64,000 bases of DNA from Molossus alvarezi (Eukaryota > Chordata > Mammalia > Chiroptera > Molossidae), in assembly GCA_037176705.1 (NCBI GenBank), contig CM073898.1, positions 40,946,988 to 41,010,987 of the forward strand, given 5' to 3'. Under the pieces are notes generated by a model. The model was given only the letters and a program-made list of their open reading frames with translations. It did no database searches and had not been told where the DNA came from. Below are positions 12,396 to 22,391 of this stretch, piece by piece; positions within the stretch are counted from its first letter, which is position 1; the number at the start of each line of letters is the position of its first letter. The position numbers and the translations under genes are program-made.

Positions 12396-13325
12396 CCTAT
12401 CTTTAAGGGCCAAGCAAATATAAGTACAAAATATGAAAGTATGATCTCTTATTAACAAGCAAATGTATTCCAAATAAACAAGAGTGTTGACTAATATGAA
12501 ACAAATTAATATAATATATAATACAAGTGTATCAAATTTAGATATATTTACTCAAAATAGGCTGAAAGCATTTGCCCATATGTCATTTAATAACCTTTTC
12601 TTAAAAGCCTTTTTTAACTTTTAAATTTTGAATTTCAACATAACAAATTCTGCTCACATATTTACCTGTCTTACCTCCTTATCTCTCAATACAATAAAAG
12701 AAAAAAAATCAAAATAATGATTGCCTAGCAGCACTGTAATACTTTGAAGTGAGCCATCAAAGAAGCAGTAAATGTTAGGATTTTCTGGAAGACATGATGC
12801 AGATATGATTAAAATTGCAAAGGAGCATATTGGTTCCAAGTGTTGAAATTTAAAGATAAAACGAGAAAGGACAAATCTCTGAGAGGTTCTCACTTTTTGG
12901 CAGTCTTATATCCCCAAAAGTCACAGAGGAACCTCTATGTTCAGAGCAGCTGAGGCCAATAGCTAATGAAGAAAAACATAATTTCAGTTTGAAAACTGTT
13001 CTTTATTGAAGAAGAACCCATTTTACCTCTGGGAGGCATTATCTGAGGAGGAAATGTTTAAGTAGTCCTTGAAACTGTAGGAAGAGAAGGAGACAGACAA
13101 GCAAAGATGCCAGGAACACGGTGTGCAGGTAGGAGATGAGCAAATGGAAAGTATTCCCGAAAATGAGAGTCTCGTGTGCAAAGGCTCTGAGGTAAGAGTA
13201 ACTCAGTGTGCTCTATAGACTAAAAGAATGCTGGGTAAGTTAACTGCAATAGGTTTATACTTTAAGTGTGATAAAAAAAGCCATATAAGGATTTTATATC
13301 TAATTAAAACTATTCTTTCTGCTGT
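12396..13325. other. Mostly unassigned; old repeat traces at 13,020-13,215
   Basis: The 13,125-13,215 part contains gtgcaaaggctctgaggtaa, related to the block at 2,150-2,400. The remainder shows nothing recognisable. Confidence 0.4.
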
Positions 13326-13340
13326 AAAGAAAATGGCATG

Positions 13341-13596
13341 AGCCCTGGCCGGTTTGGCTCAGCGGTTGGAGCGTTGGCCTGCGGTACAGAGAGACCTGGG
13401 TTCGGTTCCCGCTAAGGGCACGTACCTCGGTTGCAGTTTGTCCCGCGCCCTGGTTGGTCATGAGGGTGGCAGCCACTTGATGTGTCCCTTCACATCGATG
13501 TTTCTCTCTCTCTCTCTCTCTTCCTCTCTCTCCCTCCTGCTCTATCTGAACAAAAAATGGAAAAATGTCCTCGGGTGAGGATAAAAAAAAAAAAGG
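13341..13596 (+). mobile_element. VES SINE with 15-bp TSD
   Basis: Complete copy: gccctggccggtttggctca head, B-box ggttcggttcccg, CT-rich region, 'cctcgggtgaggat' and an A-tail. It is flanked by aaagaaaatggcatg (13326-13340) and aaagaaagtggcatg (13597-13611), one mismatch. Confidence 0.95.
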
Positions 13597-13611
13597 AAAG
13601 AAAGTGGCATG

Positions 13612-14033
13612 GGATCAAAGAAAGGATTGATAGAGCTTTGATCATAAAGAAGTATTTGATAATACCTTTCTCTCAGAAACTATCAGATTATGTAGGGCAT
13701 GCAAGATTTAATTAATCATGAAAGTCTGATTACATTGATTAATATAGTGATAATTCTAATATCAACTAACATAAAATGCACATGCTTTACAAATGTCCCT
13801 GGAATATTTTTTACAAATTCTCTACATACTAAGAGCTATGGCAAAATCCCATTACAGTCAAGAAAGCATGCGTGCTATTTTCTGTTATTACAGCTCAAAG
13901 AACAAGGAATTAAATATAAAATGTAAATCTAATTTCTTGGAAATAAAAAAATAATTTATTCTTTAAAAAACCAGCTAAAAGTGTAGACTTTTTGGAACTC
14001 AGTGAAAATTTGAGCATATCTATCAAATTTGTG
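13612..14033. other. Unassigned AT-rich stretch
   Basis: No gene or repeat recognised. Confidence 0.5.
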
Positions 14034-14041
14034 GGATAAAG

Positions 14042-14306
14042 CAGTGATTTTCCACCTTTTTTTTTCTCATGGCACACAGAAACTACTAAAATTCTGTGGC
14101 ACACCAAAAATATTTAATATTTTTGACTATCTGACAAAAATATAGGTATAATTTTGATTCATTCACCCCAGACAGCTATTATTGTGTTGGCTGTTGCAAT
14201 TTTTAAAATTTGACCATCTAAGGTTAAAGAGATCAGTGTCCCTGACTACATGGTCAGTTATCGCATATTTTAAAAATTCTTGTGGCACACCAGTTGGAAA
14301 TTGCTG
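14042..14306. mobile_element. Short non-autonomous hAT element (nhAT), 265 bp, exact 8-bp TSD
   Basis: The ends are imperfect inverted repeats (cagtgattttccacc ... gttggaaattgctg). They are flanked by an exact 8-bp duplication ggataaag at 14034-14041 and 14307-14314, the TSD length of hAT elements. It has no coding capacity. The second copy of the family, at 50,509-50,738, lies in the opposite orientation. Confidence 0.9.
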
Positions 14307-14314
14307 GGATAAAG

Positions 14315-14874
14315 GAAAAGCCACTCTGAAGAAAATTTATAGCTATATATTTTTAATTATTAAACAAGAAACATTGAGTTTTTTAAGGAAACAGCCATTT
14401 TTGAAACCAAAAAATGAATTAACAATTAAAGGAATTAATAAAGGCAGAAAATAATGAATTGCAATTGCCACTGAAGATGCAACAGTCAACCCTAACTTGA
14501 TGAAAAATGGTATCAAAATATTTAAAGTAAAACCTTTTATACATACACGGAGAAACAATATACATACTTATAGTGAAAGAATTAAACATCTATCAGATTT
14601 GAGAGATTAGGTAGACTAAGAAACTAAAAATGACCATTTATAAGATTTATTTAACTAAGTTATACAAAATGTCATAAACTATAGAGAATATATATATTAT
14701 GTTCCATGAACTGTTTGCAGAAGCATATTATTTAATATTTTAGGCCTAAAACAATATATACAATTTTGGAAGGGAGAGTTTGTTCAAGAAATATTTTCTA
14801 ATCACAATTAGAAAAACACACTGCTACCAAGAAAGTAATAACAAGGTTACATTGTTTAAACCAAGTTATTCTAG
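14315..14874. other. Unassigned AT-rich stretch
   Basis: No recognisable feature. Confidence 0.5.
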
Positions 14875-14893
14875 AAAAGATCAGTAACTGAGC

Positions 14894-15101
14894 CCAGCTG
14901 GTGTGGTCAGTGGTTGAGCATTGACCCATGTACCAAGAGGTCGCCGGTTTGATTCCTGGTCAGGGCACATGCCCAGGTTGTGGGCCTGATCCCCACTGGG
15001 GGGCATGCAGGAGGTGGTCAATCAGTGTTCTCTCTCATCGATGTTTCTATCTCTCTCTTCCTCTCTCTGAAATCAATAAAGAAAAAAAAATGTAAAAAGT
15101 A
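14894..15101 (+). mobile_element. VES-family SINE, distinct subfamily, exact 19-bp TSD
   Basis: The head reads ccagctggtgtggtcagtgg, with B-box-like cggtttgattcctgg, a shorter 3' half and the tail 'aaatcaataaagaaaaaaaa'. The flanks aaaagatcagtaactgagc at 14875-14893 and 15102-15120 are identical. An exact long TSD suggests a relatively recent insertion. It lacks the 'cctcgggtgaggat' terminus of the main VES copies here. Confidence 0.95.
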
Positions 15102-15280
15102 AAAAGATCAGTAACTGAGCTAAAACTTCAGCTCTTCCCCAAATTAACCACACTTCAAACAAATGAAAGTGCTAAACAAAATCAGACTGACAGCAAACTT
15201 CCTAGGAGAAACAGTAAGGGCAGCAGATACTGAAGTAGCGCCCCTCCGTGCTAAGACTAAAAAAGAAAAAGTCGAACTAG

Positions 15281-15282
<2 letters not shown>

Positions 15283-15365
<83 letters not shown>

Positions 15366-15366
15366 T
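15283..15366. repeat. (CTTT)n microsatellite, about 21 units
   Basis: An uninterrupted tetranucleotide array directly abuts the L1 3' terminus, in the place of the poly(A) tail. Confidence 0.95.
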
Positions 15367-16080
15367 TATTGTTGAAAGTATTATAGATGTCCCCCTTTCC
15401 CCCCCATTGACCCCCTCCTCCACACTCCCAACTCCATCCTGCTTTTCCCAACCCAATGTCTGTGTTCATTGGTTGTGCATATATGCATATAAGTTCTTTG
15501 GTTTATCTCTTCCCATCTCTTGCACCCCGCATCCCTTTGAGATTTGTTAGTCTGTTCCTTATTTCCATGACTCTGGATCTATTTTGTTAGACAGATTATT
15601 TTGTTCATGATGTTTCATAAATAAGTGAGATCATGTGGCACTTGTCTTTTTCTGCTTGGCTTATTTCACTCAGCATAATACTTTCCAGGTCCCTCCATGT
15701 GGTCTCAAAGGGTAAGAAGAGATCTTTCTTTCTAACAGCTGCATAGTATTCCATTGTGCAAATGTACCACAGCTTTGTTATCCACTCATCTACTGATGGG
15801 CACTTGGGTTGTTTCCAGATCTTAGCTATTGTAAATAGTGTTGCTATGAACATGGGGGTACATATATTCTTTCTGATTGGTGTTTCAGGCTTCTTAGGAT
15901 ATATTGCAAGAAGTGGGATCACTGGGTCAAATGGCAGTTCAATTTTTACTTTTTTGAGGAAATACCATGTTGTTTTCCATAGTGGCTGCACCAGCCTGCA
16001 TTCCCACCAGCAGTGTACTAGAGTTCCCTTTCCTCCACACCCTCACCAGCACTTGTTTGATGATTTGTTAATGGCAGTCA
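15283..16080 (-). mobile_element. 5'-truncated L1 3' end (ORF2 C-terminus + 3'UTR) with long (AAAG)n tail
   Basis: On the reverse strand an ORF2 C-terminal segment (about 15605-15991) encodes [20 protein letters not shown] and the terminal '[12 protein letters not shown]' region. It is followed by a 3'UTR with G-rich tract and the 'aatactttcaacaataaaag' end. The tail is expanded to about 21 CTTT units as read on the + strand. Flanks resemble each other (actagatctttc near 15,276; gctagatttttt near 16,081), a plausible but imperfect TSD. Confidence 0.85.
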
Positions 16081-16094
16081 AGCTAGATTTTTTT

Positions 16095-16695
16095 AATATA
16101 TTCTGCATAATAGTTTTCTTTTGCTGCCATAACAAATTCCCACAAACTTTTTAAAAATTGATTTTAGACAGAGAGAGAAAGGGGGGGGGAGAGAAAGAGA
16201 ACGAAACATTTGTTATTTCATATGTTTATGTACTCATTAGTTGATTTATGTGCCCTAACTGGGGATTGAACCCAAAACTTTGCCATATCGGATGATACTC
16301 TGTCCATGTGAACTACCTAGCCAGGATAAGTTGCCACAAGCTTTGTGGTTTAAACCAATACAAATTTATTATCTTACAGTTATTGGCTCTAAATGCTCTT
16401 CCTCTATCCTTAAAGCCAGCAATATTGCATCTCCTTAACCTGTCTTTCGTATTCACTTCTTCCTCCGACCAGAGCCAGGAAAGGCTCTCAGTTTAAGGAC
16501 TCACTGATCAGATTGACCCACCTGGATAATCTAGGATAATTTCTACATCTCTAGTCTTCAGCCTTAAACATATCTACAAAGTCCCCTTTTCCCATAAGAT
16601 GATGTACTCATAAGTTCTAAGGATTGTGACATAGGCCTTTGGGAAGGCATTATTCTGACTACCACACACCCTGCCAACTGTCGTAGAAGTATAAA
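16095..16695. repeat. Ancient dispersed repeat interrupted by a SINE, family not named
   Basis: The pieces 'ttgctgccataacaaattcc' and 'tggtttaaaccaatacaaat' are joined when the SINE at 16,151-16,330 is ignored. Downstream blocks such as 'cttcttcctccgaccagagc' and 'ggcattattctgactaccac' resemble an abundant old mammalian repeat that I cannot name with certainty. Confidence 0.5.
16151..16330 (-). mobile_element. Old VES-like SINE, reverse strand
   Basis: The reverse strand begins with a degraded tRNA-like head (cctggctaggtagttcacat). The + strand shows 'aactggggattgaacccaaa' and a GA-rich half. The flanks ttcccacaaacttt (16137-16150) and ttgccacaagcttt (16331-16344) differ at two positions, giving an old TSD. 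Confidence 0.75.
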
Positions 16696-17141
16696 GAAAA
16701 CATTTTTTAAATGGTGTAGAAGAAAACTACTAATAATGTAATAATGTAGATTGACAGTCTTTGTCCCCTTTAACACTGTGTTTGGCATTTATTGTCACTG
16801 CTGAAAAATTTACTGTTGGCAAGAGGGAAGTAGAACCTGGAAATTATATGCAATGTTATACAAAACACATTGGTCAATTAAAAATGCCTTAAGTGAAGTA
16901 ATAATTACTGTGATGGTAATGATTATATTGAGGAATTTGGAAGGTTAAATATAGTGATACCAACTATGACAATAATATTAAAGAAGAAAAGTGAAATCTG
17001 CAGAAAAAGTTAGTGTTCTAATGTTCTAGTTCTCTGGAATATGTGAAATCTTATCTTTCTCAGTTAGACAGTAGTTGAGATAACAATCATTAGCTCAGTA
17101 CTTCTCTGATTATAACTTCATTCAAAATTAGCCAATCAGCT
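16696..17141. other. Unassigned stretch
   Basis: No recognisable feature. Confidence 0.5.
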
Positions 17142-17225
17142 CTGGCCAGTTTGGCTCAGCAGTTGGCATGTCAGCCTGTGGACCAGAGAGTCCCAGATTC
17201 GGTTCCTTCTAGGGGCACGTAACAA
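17142..17225 (+). mobile_element. Head-only VES SINE (tRNA-related part), about 80 bp
   Basis: It contains ctctggccagtttggctcag and a B-box-like attcggttccttctaggggc, then switches at 'gcacgta' to acaaaaaacaaaattaacaa. The entire 3' half of the SINE is missing but an A-rich tail follows directly. Confidence 0.8.
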
Positions 17226-17345
17226 AAAACAAAATTAACAAATCAAAGTTTGTATAACTGCATTGATGAACTTGGATTACTTAGGAGATGGGGAGATGAG
17301 GAATGGTAAAAGATAAACTGAGGCATATTAAAAATTTTGAGGTTA

Positions 17346-17630
17346 GCCCTGGCCGGTTTGACTCAGAGGTTGGAGCATCAGCCTGTAGATCGAAGAAGGG
17401 TCTCAGGTTCAGTTCCTGGTCAAGGGCACGTACCTAGGTTTCCAGTTGGATCCCTGCCCTGGTCAGGGTCGTTTGGAAGGCAACCAGTCCATCATGTGTC
17501 TCCCTCACATTGATGTTTCTCTCTCTGTCTGTCTCTCTCTGTCTCTCCCTTTCTCTCTCTCTCTCCATGTCCCTTCTACTCTGTCGAAAAATCAGTGGAA
17601 AAATATCCTCGGGCGAGGAATAACAACAAC
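17346..17630 (+). mobile_element. VES SINE with about 15-bp TSD
   Basis: The head is gccctggccggtttgactca. The extended (TCTG/TC)n region is followed by 'atatcctcgggcgaggaata' and an (AAC)n-like tail. The flanks aaaattttgaggtta (17331-17345) and aaaattttgagttta (17631-17645) differ at one base. Confidence 0.95.
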
Positions 17631-17645
17631 AAAATTTTGAGTTTA

Positions 17646-17990
17646 TATGAGCTAAAAATCTTTTCAAATGGAGCATGCCAAAACGGAATTGGTTAGGAGC
17701 ACCCTACAGACAGGAGAGAGAGATACAGAAGGTGCAGAAGCAAGAAAAGAAAATTCTTTGATTGGCTACAGCTTAAAGCCTAGATGGCTGTTTGTGATGT
17801 GTTGTCCTTCATGTTCAGATTCTGTAACCTTGCAGCATTTAAGGGCTTAGGTTTTGGTTTGCTTATGTAGGCTGCCACGGCATTACAGCCACCTCAGTTT
17901 GATGGCCTCTGGGTTTAATTCGTTTACCAGAGAACAGCAGAAAGATCACTGGGTTTTCCCTGGGATTCCTGCTTGGATGATATGCTAAGG
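17646..17990. other. Unassigned stretch
   Basis: No recognisable feature. Confidence 0.5.
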
Positions 17991-17992
17991 TA

Positions 17993-18115
17993 GGGGCTGG
18001 CAAACTTCTTTCTTTAAAGGGCTAGATAGCAAATATTATTCATGCTGTTTATACTTTCTCTGTCACAGCTGCTCATTCTGGTTTTGTAGCTCTAAAAACA
18101 AAGTGTCAGTGTATT
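17993..18115. repeat. Ancient hAT-type MER fragment
   Basis: 'ggggctggcaaacttctttc' followed by 'taaagggctagatagcaaat' and 'ctctgtcacagctgctcatt' resembles a common non-autonomous mammalian hAT repeat. It is truncated and diverged. Confidence 0.55.
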
Positions 18116-18213
18116 ATCTAACTGTAGTTTTTAGAACCTAATATTAAAAGTGAAGTGAATATAATTATACCATATGAATATAGAATAGGGAGGACTCTCC
18201 CGACTACTTAATG

Positions 18214-18251
<38 letters not shown>

Positions 18252-19037
18252 AGATAGAACAACTTGATATCACAACCTAACAAAAAAAAATTAAACAATT
18301 TAGTAGTACAACCTCATGTATCATTGTACATACACACACACACACAAAAACCCACACTCCTAAATAAAATGCTAGCAAAGTGTTTTAAGGGTATTAGGAA
18401 AAAAATACTAAGTGACAAAGTAGGTCATTTCTAGAATTCAAGAGTGAAAAATATGTCAATATAATTTATCTTTGCTAAGAGAATAAACACCATGTAATTG
18501 TCTCATTAAGTACTAAAAGACATTATATTCATAGTTAACTATGCTAAGAATTTTTTAAAGTTTGATCAAATAAAATCTTTGTACAAACTAGAAGAAGAAG
18601 GATCCTTGTTTAATATAATAAAGACTATCTCAACCCAATGTACCTCATGAGTGACACCTGAATTTAATCTCTATAATGTCAGGGAAAAACAGATGGCTCC
18701 AGACAATGTTTATTTAGCATTGTCCTTGAAGTTATAGTCAAACCAGTTAGTGAAGAAAACAATAAGACATACATTTTGCAAAGAAAGGAATAGTTGTGTT
18801 TTTTTTTTAAGTTAACACTACTGTTTATCAAAAAAGCATCCCCCGACAACTAAAACGTATTAATATTTTTTAAAGGGTTCGTTATAAAACAAGCATTTAA
18901 AATTCAATTATTTTCCCCCATCTGTAAAAGCAAGCTGGGAGATATAATTAAAAGATGCCATTTTAAAAGCAGCGAAAAGACATAACATTCAGGAACAAAC
19001 ATTTATAAAAAATAAAGACATAGAAAATATATTAAGA
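18116..19037. other. Unassigned AT-rich stretch with CA repeats
   Basis: An (AC)n array at 18,216-18,249 and a smaller one near 18,331-18,346. Nothing else recognised. Confidence 0.6.
18216..18249. repeat. (AC)n microsatellite
   Basis: About 17 AC units. Confidence 0.95.
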
Positions 19038-19297
19038 GCCCTGACCGGTTTGGCTCAGCGGTTAGAGCGTCAGCCTGCGGACCAGAGAGTCTCAGGTTCA
19101 GTCCCTGCTAAGGGCACGTACCTCGTTCACAGTTTGTCCCCACACCGGTCCGGGTCATGTGGGTGGCAACCAGTCCATGTGTCTCCCTCACATCCTTGTT
19201 TCTCTCTCTCTCTTCCCCCCTTTCTCCCTCCCGCTCTGTCTGAAGATAAATGCAAAAAAAAAAAAATGTCCTCAGGTGAGGATTAAAACAAAAAAAA
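19038..19297 (+). mobile_element. VES SINE
   Basis: A complete head (gccctgaccggtttggctca), B-box-like caggttcagtccctgctaag, CT-rich region, 'cctcaggtgaggattaaaac' and A-tail. The TSD is not clear. It lies about 70 bp from an oppositely oriented SINE. Confidence 0.95.
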
Positions 19298-19369
19298 AGA
19301 CAACATATAAAGAAAACTTTAAAAATTATTAAGCATTTTAACAAAATTAATCAAAAAAAGTCATTTTTT

Positions 19370-19573
19370 TTTCCTTTATTGATTTTAGAGAGAGAAGAAA
19401 GGAAAAGGAGAGAAAGAAACATGGATAAGAGAGAACATCGATTGGCTGCCTCCTGCATGCCCCCAACTGGGGATCGGGCCCACAACCTGGGCATGTGCCC
19501 TGACTGGGAATTGAACCTGTGACCTCTTGGTGCATGGGTTGATGGTCAACCACTGAGCCACACTGGCTGAGCC
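19370..19573 (-). mobile_element. VES-family SINE, reverse strand
   Basis: The reverse strand reads cagccagtgtggctcagtgg at the head, with 'ggttcaattcccagtcaggg'. The flanks 'aaaaagtcattttt' (near 19,355-19,369) and 'aaaaaggtcattttt' (19,574-19,588) look like a TSD. It belongs to the same type as the copy at 14,894. Confidence 0.9.
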
Positions 19574-19588
19574 AAAAAGGTCATTTTT

Positions 19589-20837
19589 AAACATCCCCAT
19601 TAAGTAATTATGTATGTTTGTTATCTTATACTCTGATATTCTGAATATTTGAAGTGTATTATTTAAAAAAAGAAATATTTTGCTAGAGTACAATGGAGAA
19701 AAATGAACATTTTTTCATTTTTAATCTTTCTATTCATAAATATGGTCTATTTATTCATTTATGTGTCTCCTTTTATGTACTTTAAGATAATGGGTATTCT
19801 TTTATAATTTTTACTATAATACTAATAATTTTTATTATATTAGGGTTAGCTCACTTTTGGGTTTTCTTTTTATTATTAATTTGCTTTTTCTTAATAACAT
19901 TTCCCAATTTGCTTGTTACTGGTTCATGGTATAGGTATAGTTTTCATGTTTTCCTATTGTCTTGTAAACAATCACCTGCCTGGCTGATTGTTCTTACTAG
20001 TTTAACTCTCTTGTGTGTAGATTCTCTCAGATTTTGTGTCTTACTAGAAATTATATCAATTACTTCTTTTTCTTTTATTTCACTGTCTAAAATCTCCAGT
20101 GAAACAGTGACTAGAAGTGGTAAAAATGGACACATTTTGAGAATCTAAGTTCAACAGCTATAACAGACATTTTATTTTTAATCCATGGTTTAAGTTAAAT
20201 AGAATACCTACCAGAACTGGTGGAGTGACTCCATGGTGTGAGACCCCAGTAGTTGCATCTGGTTGCTCAGCCATTTAGGGTGTTGCCCTCATCTACGTGT
20301 CCCAGCCTAATTCATAGCTATGTGTCCAGCTCAGTAGGCAGGGGAGTCTAAGAGCCAAAAATGAGGCGTGCTCCCTCTCTTTAAGTTACACACATCACTT
20401 CCAAAACGCTTCCAAAATGGACATGGTTTTATCCATTTTCCAGAGAGGCTGGGCCATATAGACAGCCATGGGCCCACTTAACAATCTGGTTCTATTACTG
20501 CAGGAGGAGAGAACAGATTATTGGAGGAATCATTGTCTTGTTAGGGGTTTCAAAGAGACTGCTTCTAACATTTTACCCTCATGTTCATGTTTCAAGAAGT
20601 TACGTTCTACAACTAGTTATTTTAGCCTTTTTCAAAATAACGAATAAATAATTCTGCTGTATCTAATGAGATGACCATATTGCTTGCAACTCACTAATGT
20701 GGGATATTACATTAATAAATACAATGTTAAATATTTATTGCATTCCTATAAAGCCATATTTAGCCAAAGAAAATTATTTTCAACTATTTCTGGATCTAAT
20801 AGTTTTCTTTCTTTCTTTTTTTTTTTTTTAATGATTT
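19589..20837. other. Mostly unassigned; possible old repeat at 20,190-20,600
   Basis: The 20,190-20,600 block is GC-richer than its surroundings and has LTR-like texture, but I could not assign it. The rest is AT-rich and shows no feature. Confidence 0.35.
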
Positions 20838-20846
20838 AGCTTCTTT

Positions 20847-20892
20847 TTTTTTTTTTTAATGTTTTATTGATTTCTTAGAAAGAGAGGAAGGA

Positions 20893-20933
<41 letters not shown>

Positions 20934-21085
20934 CAATGTGAGAGAGATACATCAATCAGCTGCCTCCTGCACACCCTCTATTCGGGATCAACCCCGAAAC
21001 CTGGGCATGTGCCCTGACCAGGAATCAAACTAGCACTCTTAGTCCATGGGAGGACACTCAGTCCACCAAGCCACACTGATTGGGC
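20847..21085 (-). mobile_element. VES-family SINE with expanded GA tract, reverse strand
   Basis: The + strand shows a T-rich tail complement, (GA)n at 20,896-20,928, 'gggcatgtgccctgaccagg' and the head complement 'aagccacactgattgggcta'. Short flanks agcttct occur on both sides (20,838 and about 21,087). Confidence 0.9.
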
Positions 21086-21344
21086 TAGCTTCTATTTTCT
21101 TAAGTGTAATTAATCTTTAATTTTTTTTTTGTATATTGCCCTTACCTAGTTTTGGTGTCAAGCTTATAAGAACATCAAACTTAGGTTGGGTAGGTTTGTC
21201 TCTTTTAATTTGTTCTCTAAAATTCTATGAGACATAAATTACTGAGTCATTGAAAATTTAGTAAAATTCACAGGCCAGCCTTTGTTTGGTTCCCTTTTGG
21301 GCTGGGTGATAAGAAGGGAGGACTTCTTTTACCAATTCAATTTC

Positions 21345-21581
21345 CTTTTTTTTTAATCCTCACCTGAGGACATTTTTTCGATTTTTGTTCAGATCGAGTG
21401 GGAGGGAGAGAGAGGAAGAAAGAGAGAGAGAAACATCGATGTGAAAGGGACACATGGAGTGGCTGTCACCCACACCACCCAACCAGGGCCAGGGACAAAC
21501 CGCAACTGAGCCACATGCCCTTAGCGGGTCTCTCGGGACCGCAGGCTGACGCTCTAACAGCTGAGCCAAACCGGCCAGGGC
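21345..21581 (-). mobile_element. VES SINE with 14-bp TSD, reverse strand
   Basis: The head complement ctgagccaaaccggccaggg and the tail complement 'aatcctcacctgaggac' are present. The flanks accaattcaatttc (21331-21344) and accaattcgatttc (21582-21595) differ at one base. An internal segment around 21,500-21,530 is shortened compared with full copies. Confidence 0.95.
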
Positions 21582-21599
21582 ACCAATTCGATTTCTTAT

Positions 21600-22391
21600 T
21601 TGCTGTTGTGTCTTAAGGAATATTGAAATTTACATTTTTTTAAGACATTCTCTATTTATTTTAGGATTTAAAATGTATTGGGTATAAAGTTATTCTAGTA
21701 TTCTTATGCTTTTTTTTAACTCTATAAAAATATGTTTATATTAGTTTTTCATTCTATGTAATTTATTTGTACCTTCTCTAATTTTTTTGTGTGGTCAATT
21801 TGTCAGGAATTATATTTCCCATTATATTTTTCTGTTATATCATTGTTTTGAAAAAAACAATCCAGGTTTTTTCTTTATTGGTTACATGTTGTTTCTTTGT
21901 TTTCAACATAATTTCTGGTTGTTCCCATTATTTCTATATTTTACTCTTTTTGAGGAGAAGGAAAATTTAATTGTAGTCTAGCTTCTTGAAATGAACACTT
22001 AATCTTTCAGTCTTCTTTATTTTTCTAAAATATCTATGTAACATGATAAATTGCCCTCCAAGTACAGCCCATGTTTTAATATAGGGTGCTTTTATTGTTG
22101 TTTGCTTCTAAATATTTTATAAGGCAAGTTATAATATAACATTTAATCTGTCAATTATTTACAAGTGTATTTTTGTTTATCTTTGATCATATGTTTTTGA
22201 ATTTCACATTTTATTTAATTTCTAATTATATTGCATTAAGATCAGGCCATGTGATTCATATGATGTCATGTCATTGAAAGTTATTGAGACTTTTTAGTAG
22301 ACTAATATATTGCCATTTTTGCGCTTTTTAATGTGCATTCAAATAAAATGGACATTTGTTTATGAGGCAGTGTCTATATATGTCTACCAGA
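21600..22391. other. Unassigned AT-rich stretch
   Basis: The texture suggests ancient repeat material (possibly old L1) but nothing is specific enough to call. Confidence 0.4.

Noticed and set aside
13342..13420. tRNA-like sequence with A and B boxes
   Set aside because: It is the head of a VES SINE. The same head recurs at some twenty places with SINE tails and TSDs, so none is a functional tRNA gene.
15163..15375. Frame ending in repeated FFLS
   Set aside because: A translation of the (CTTT)n microsatellite.
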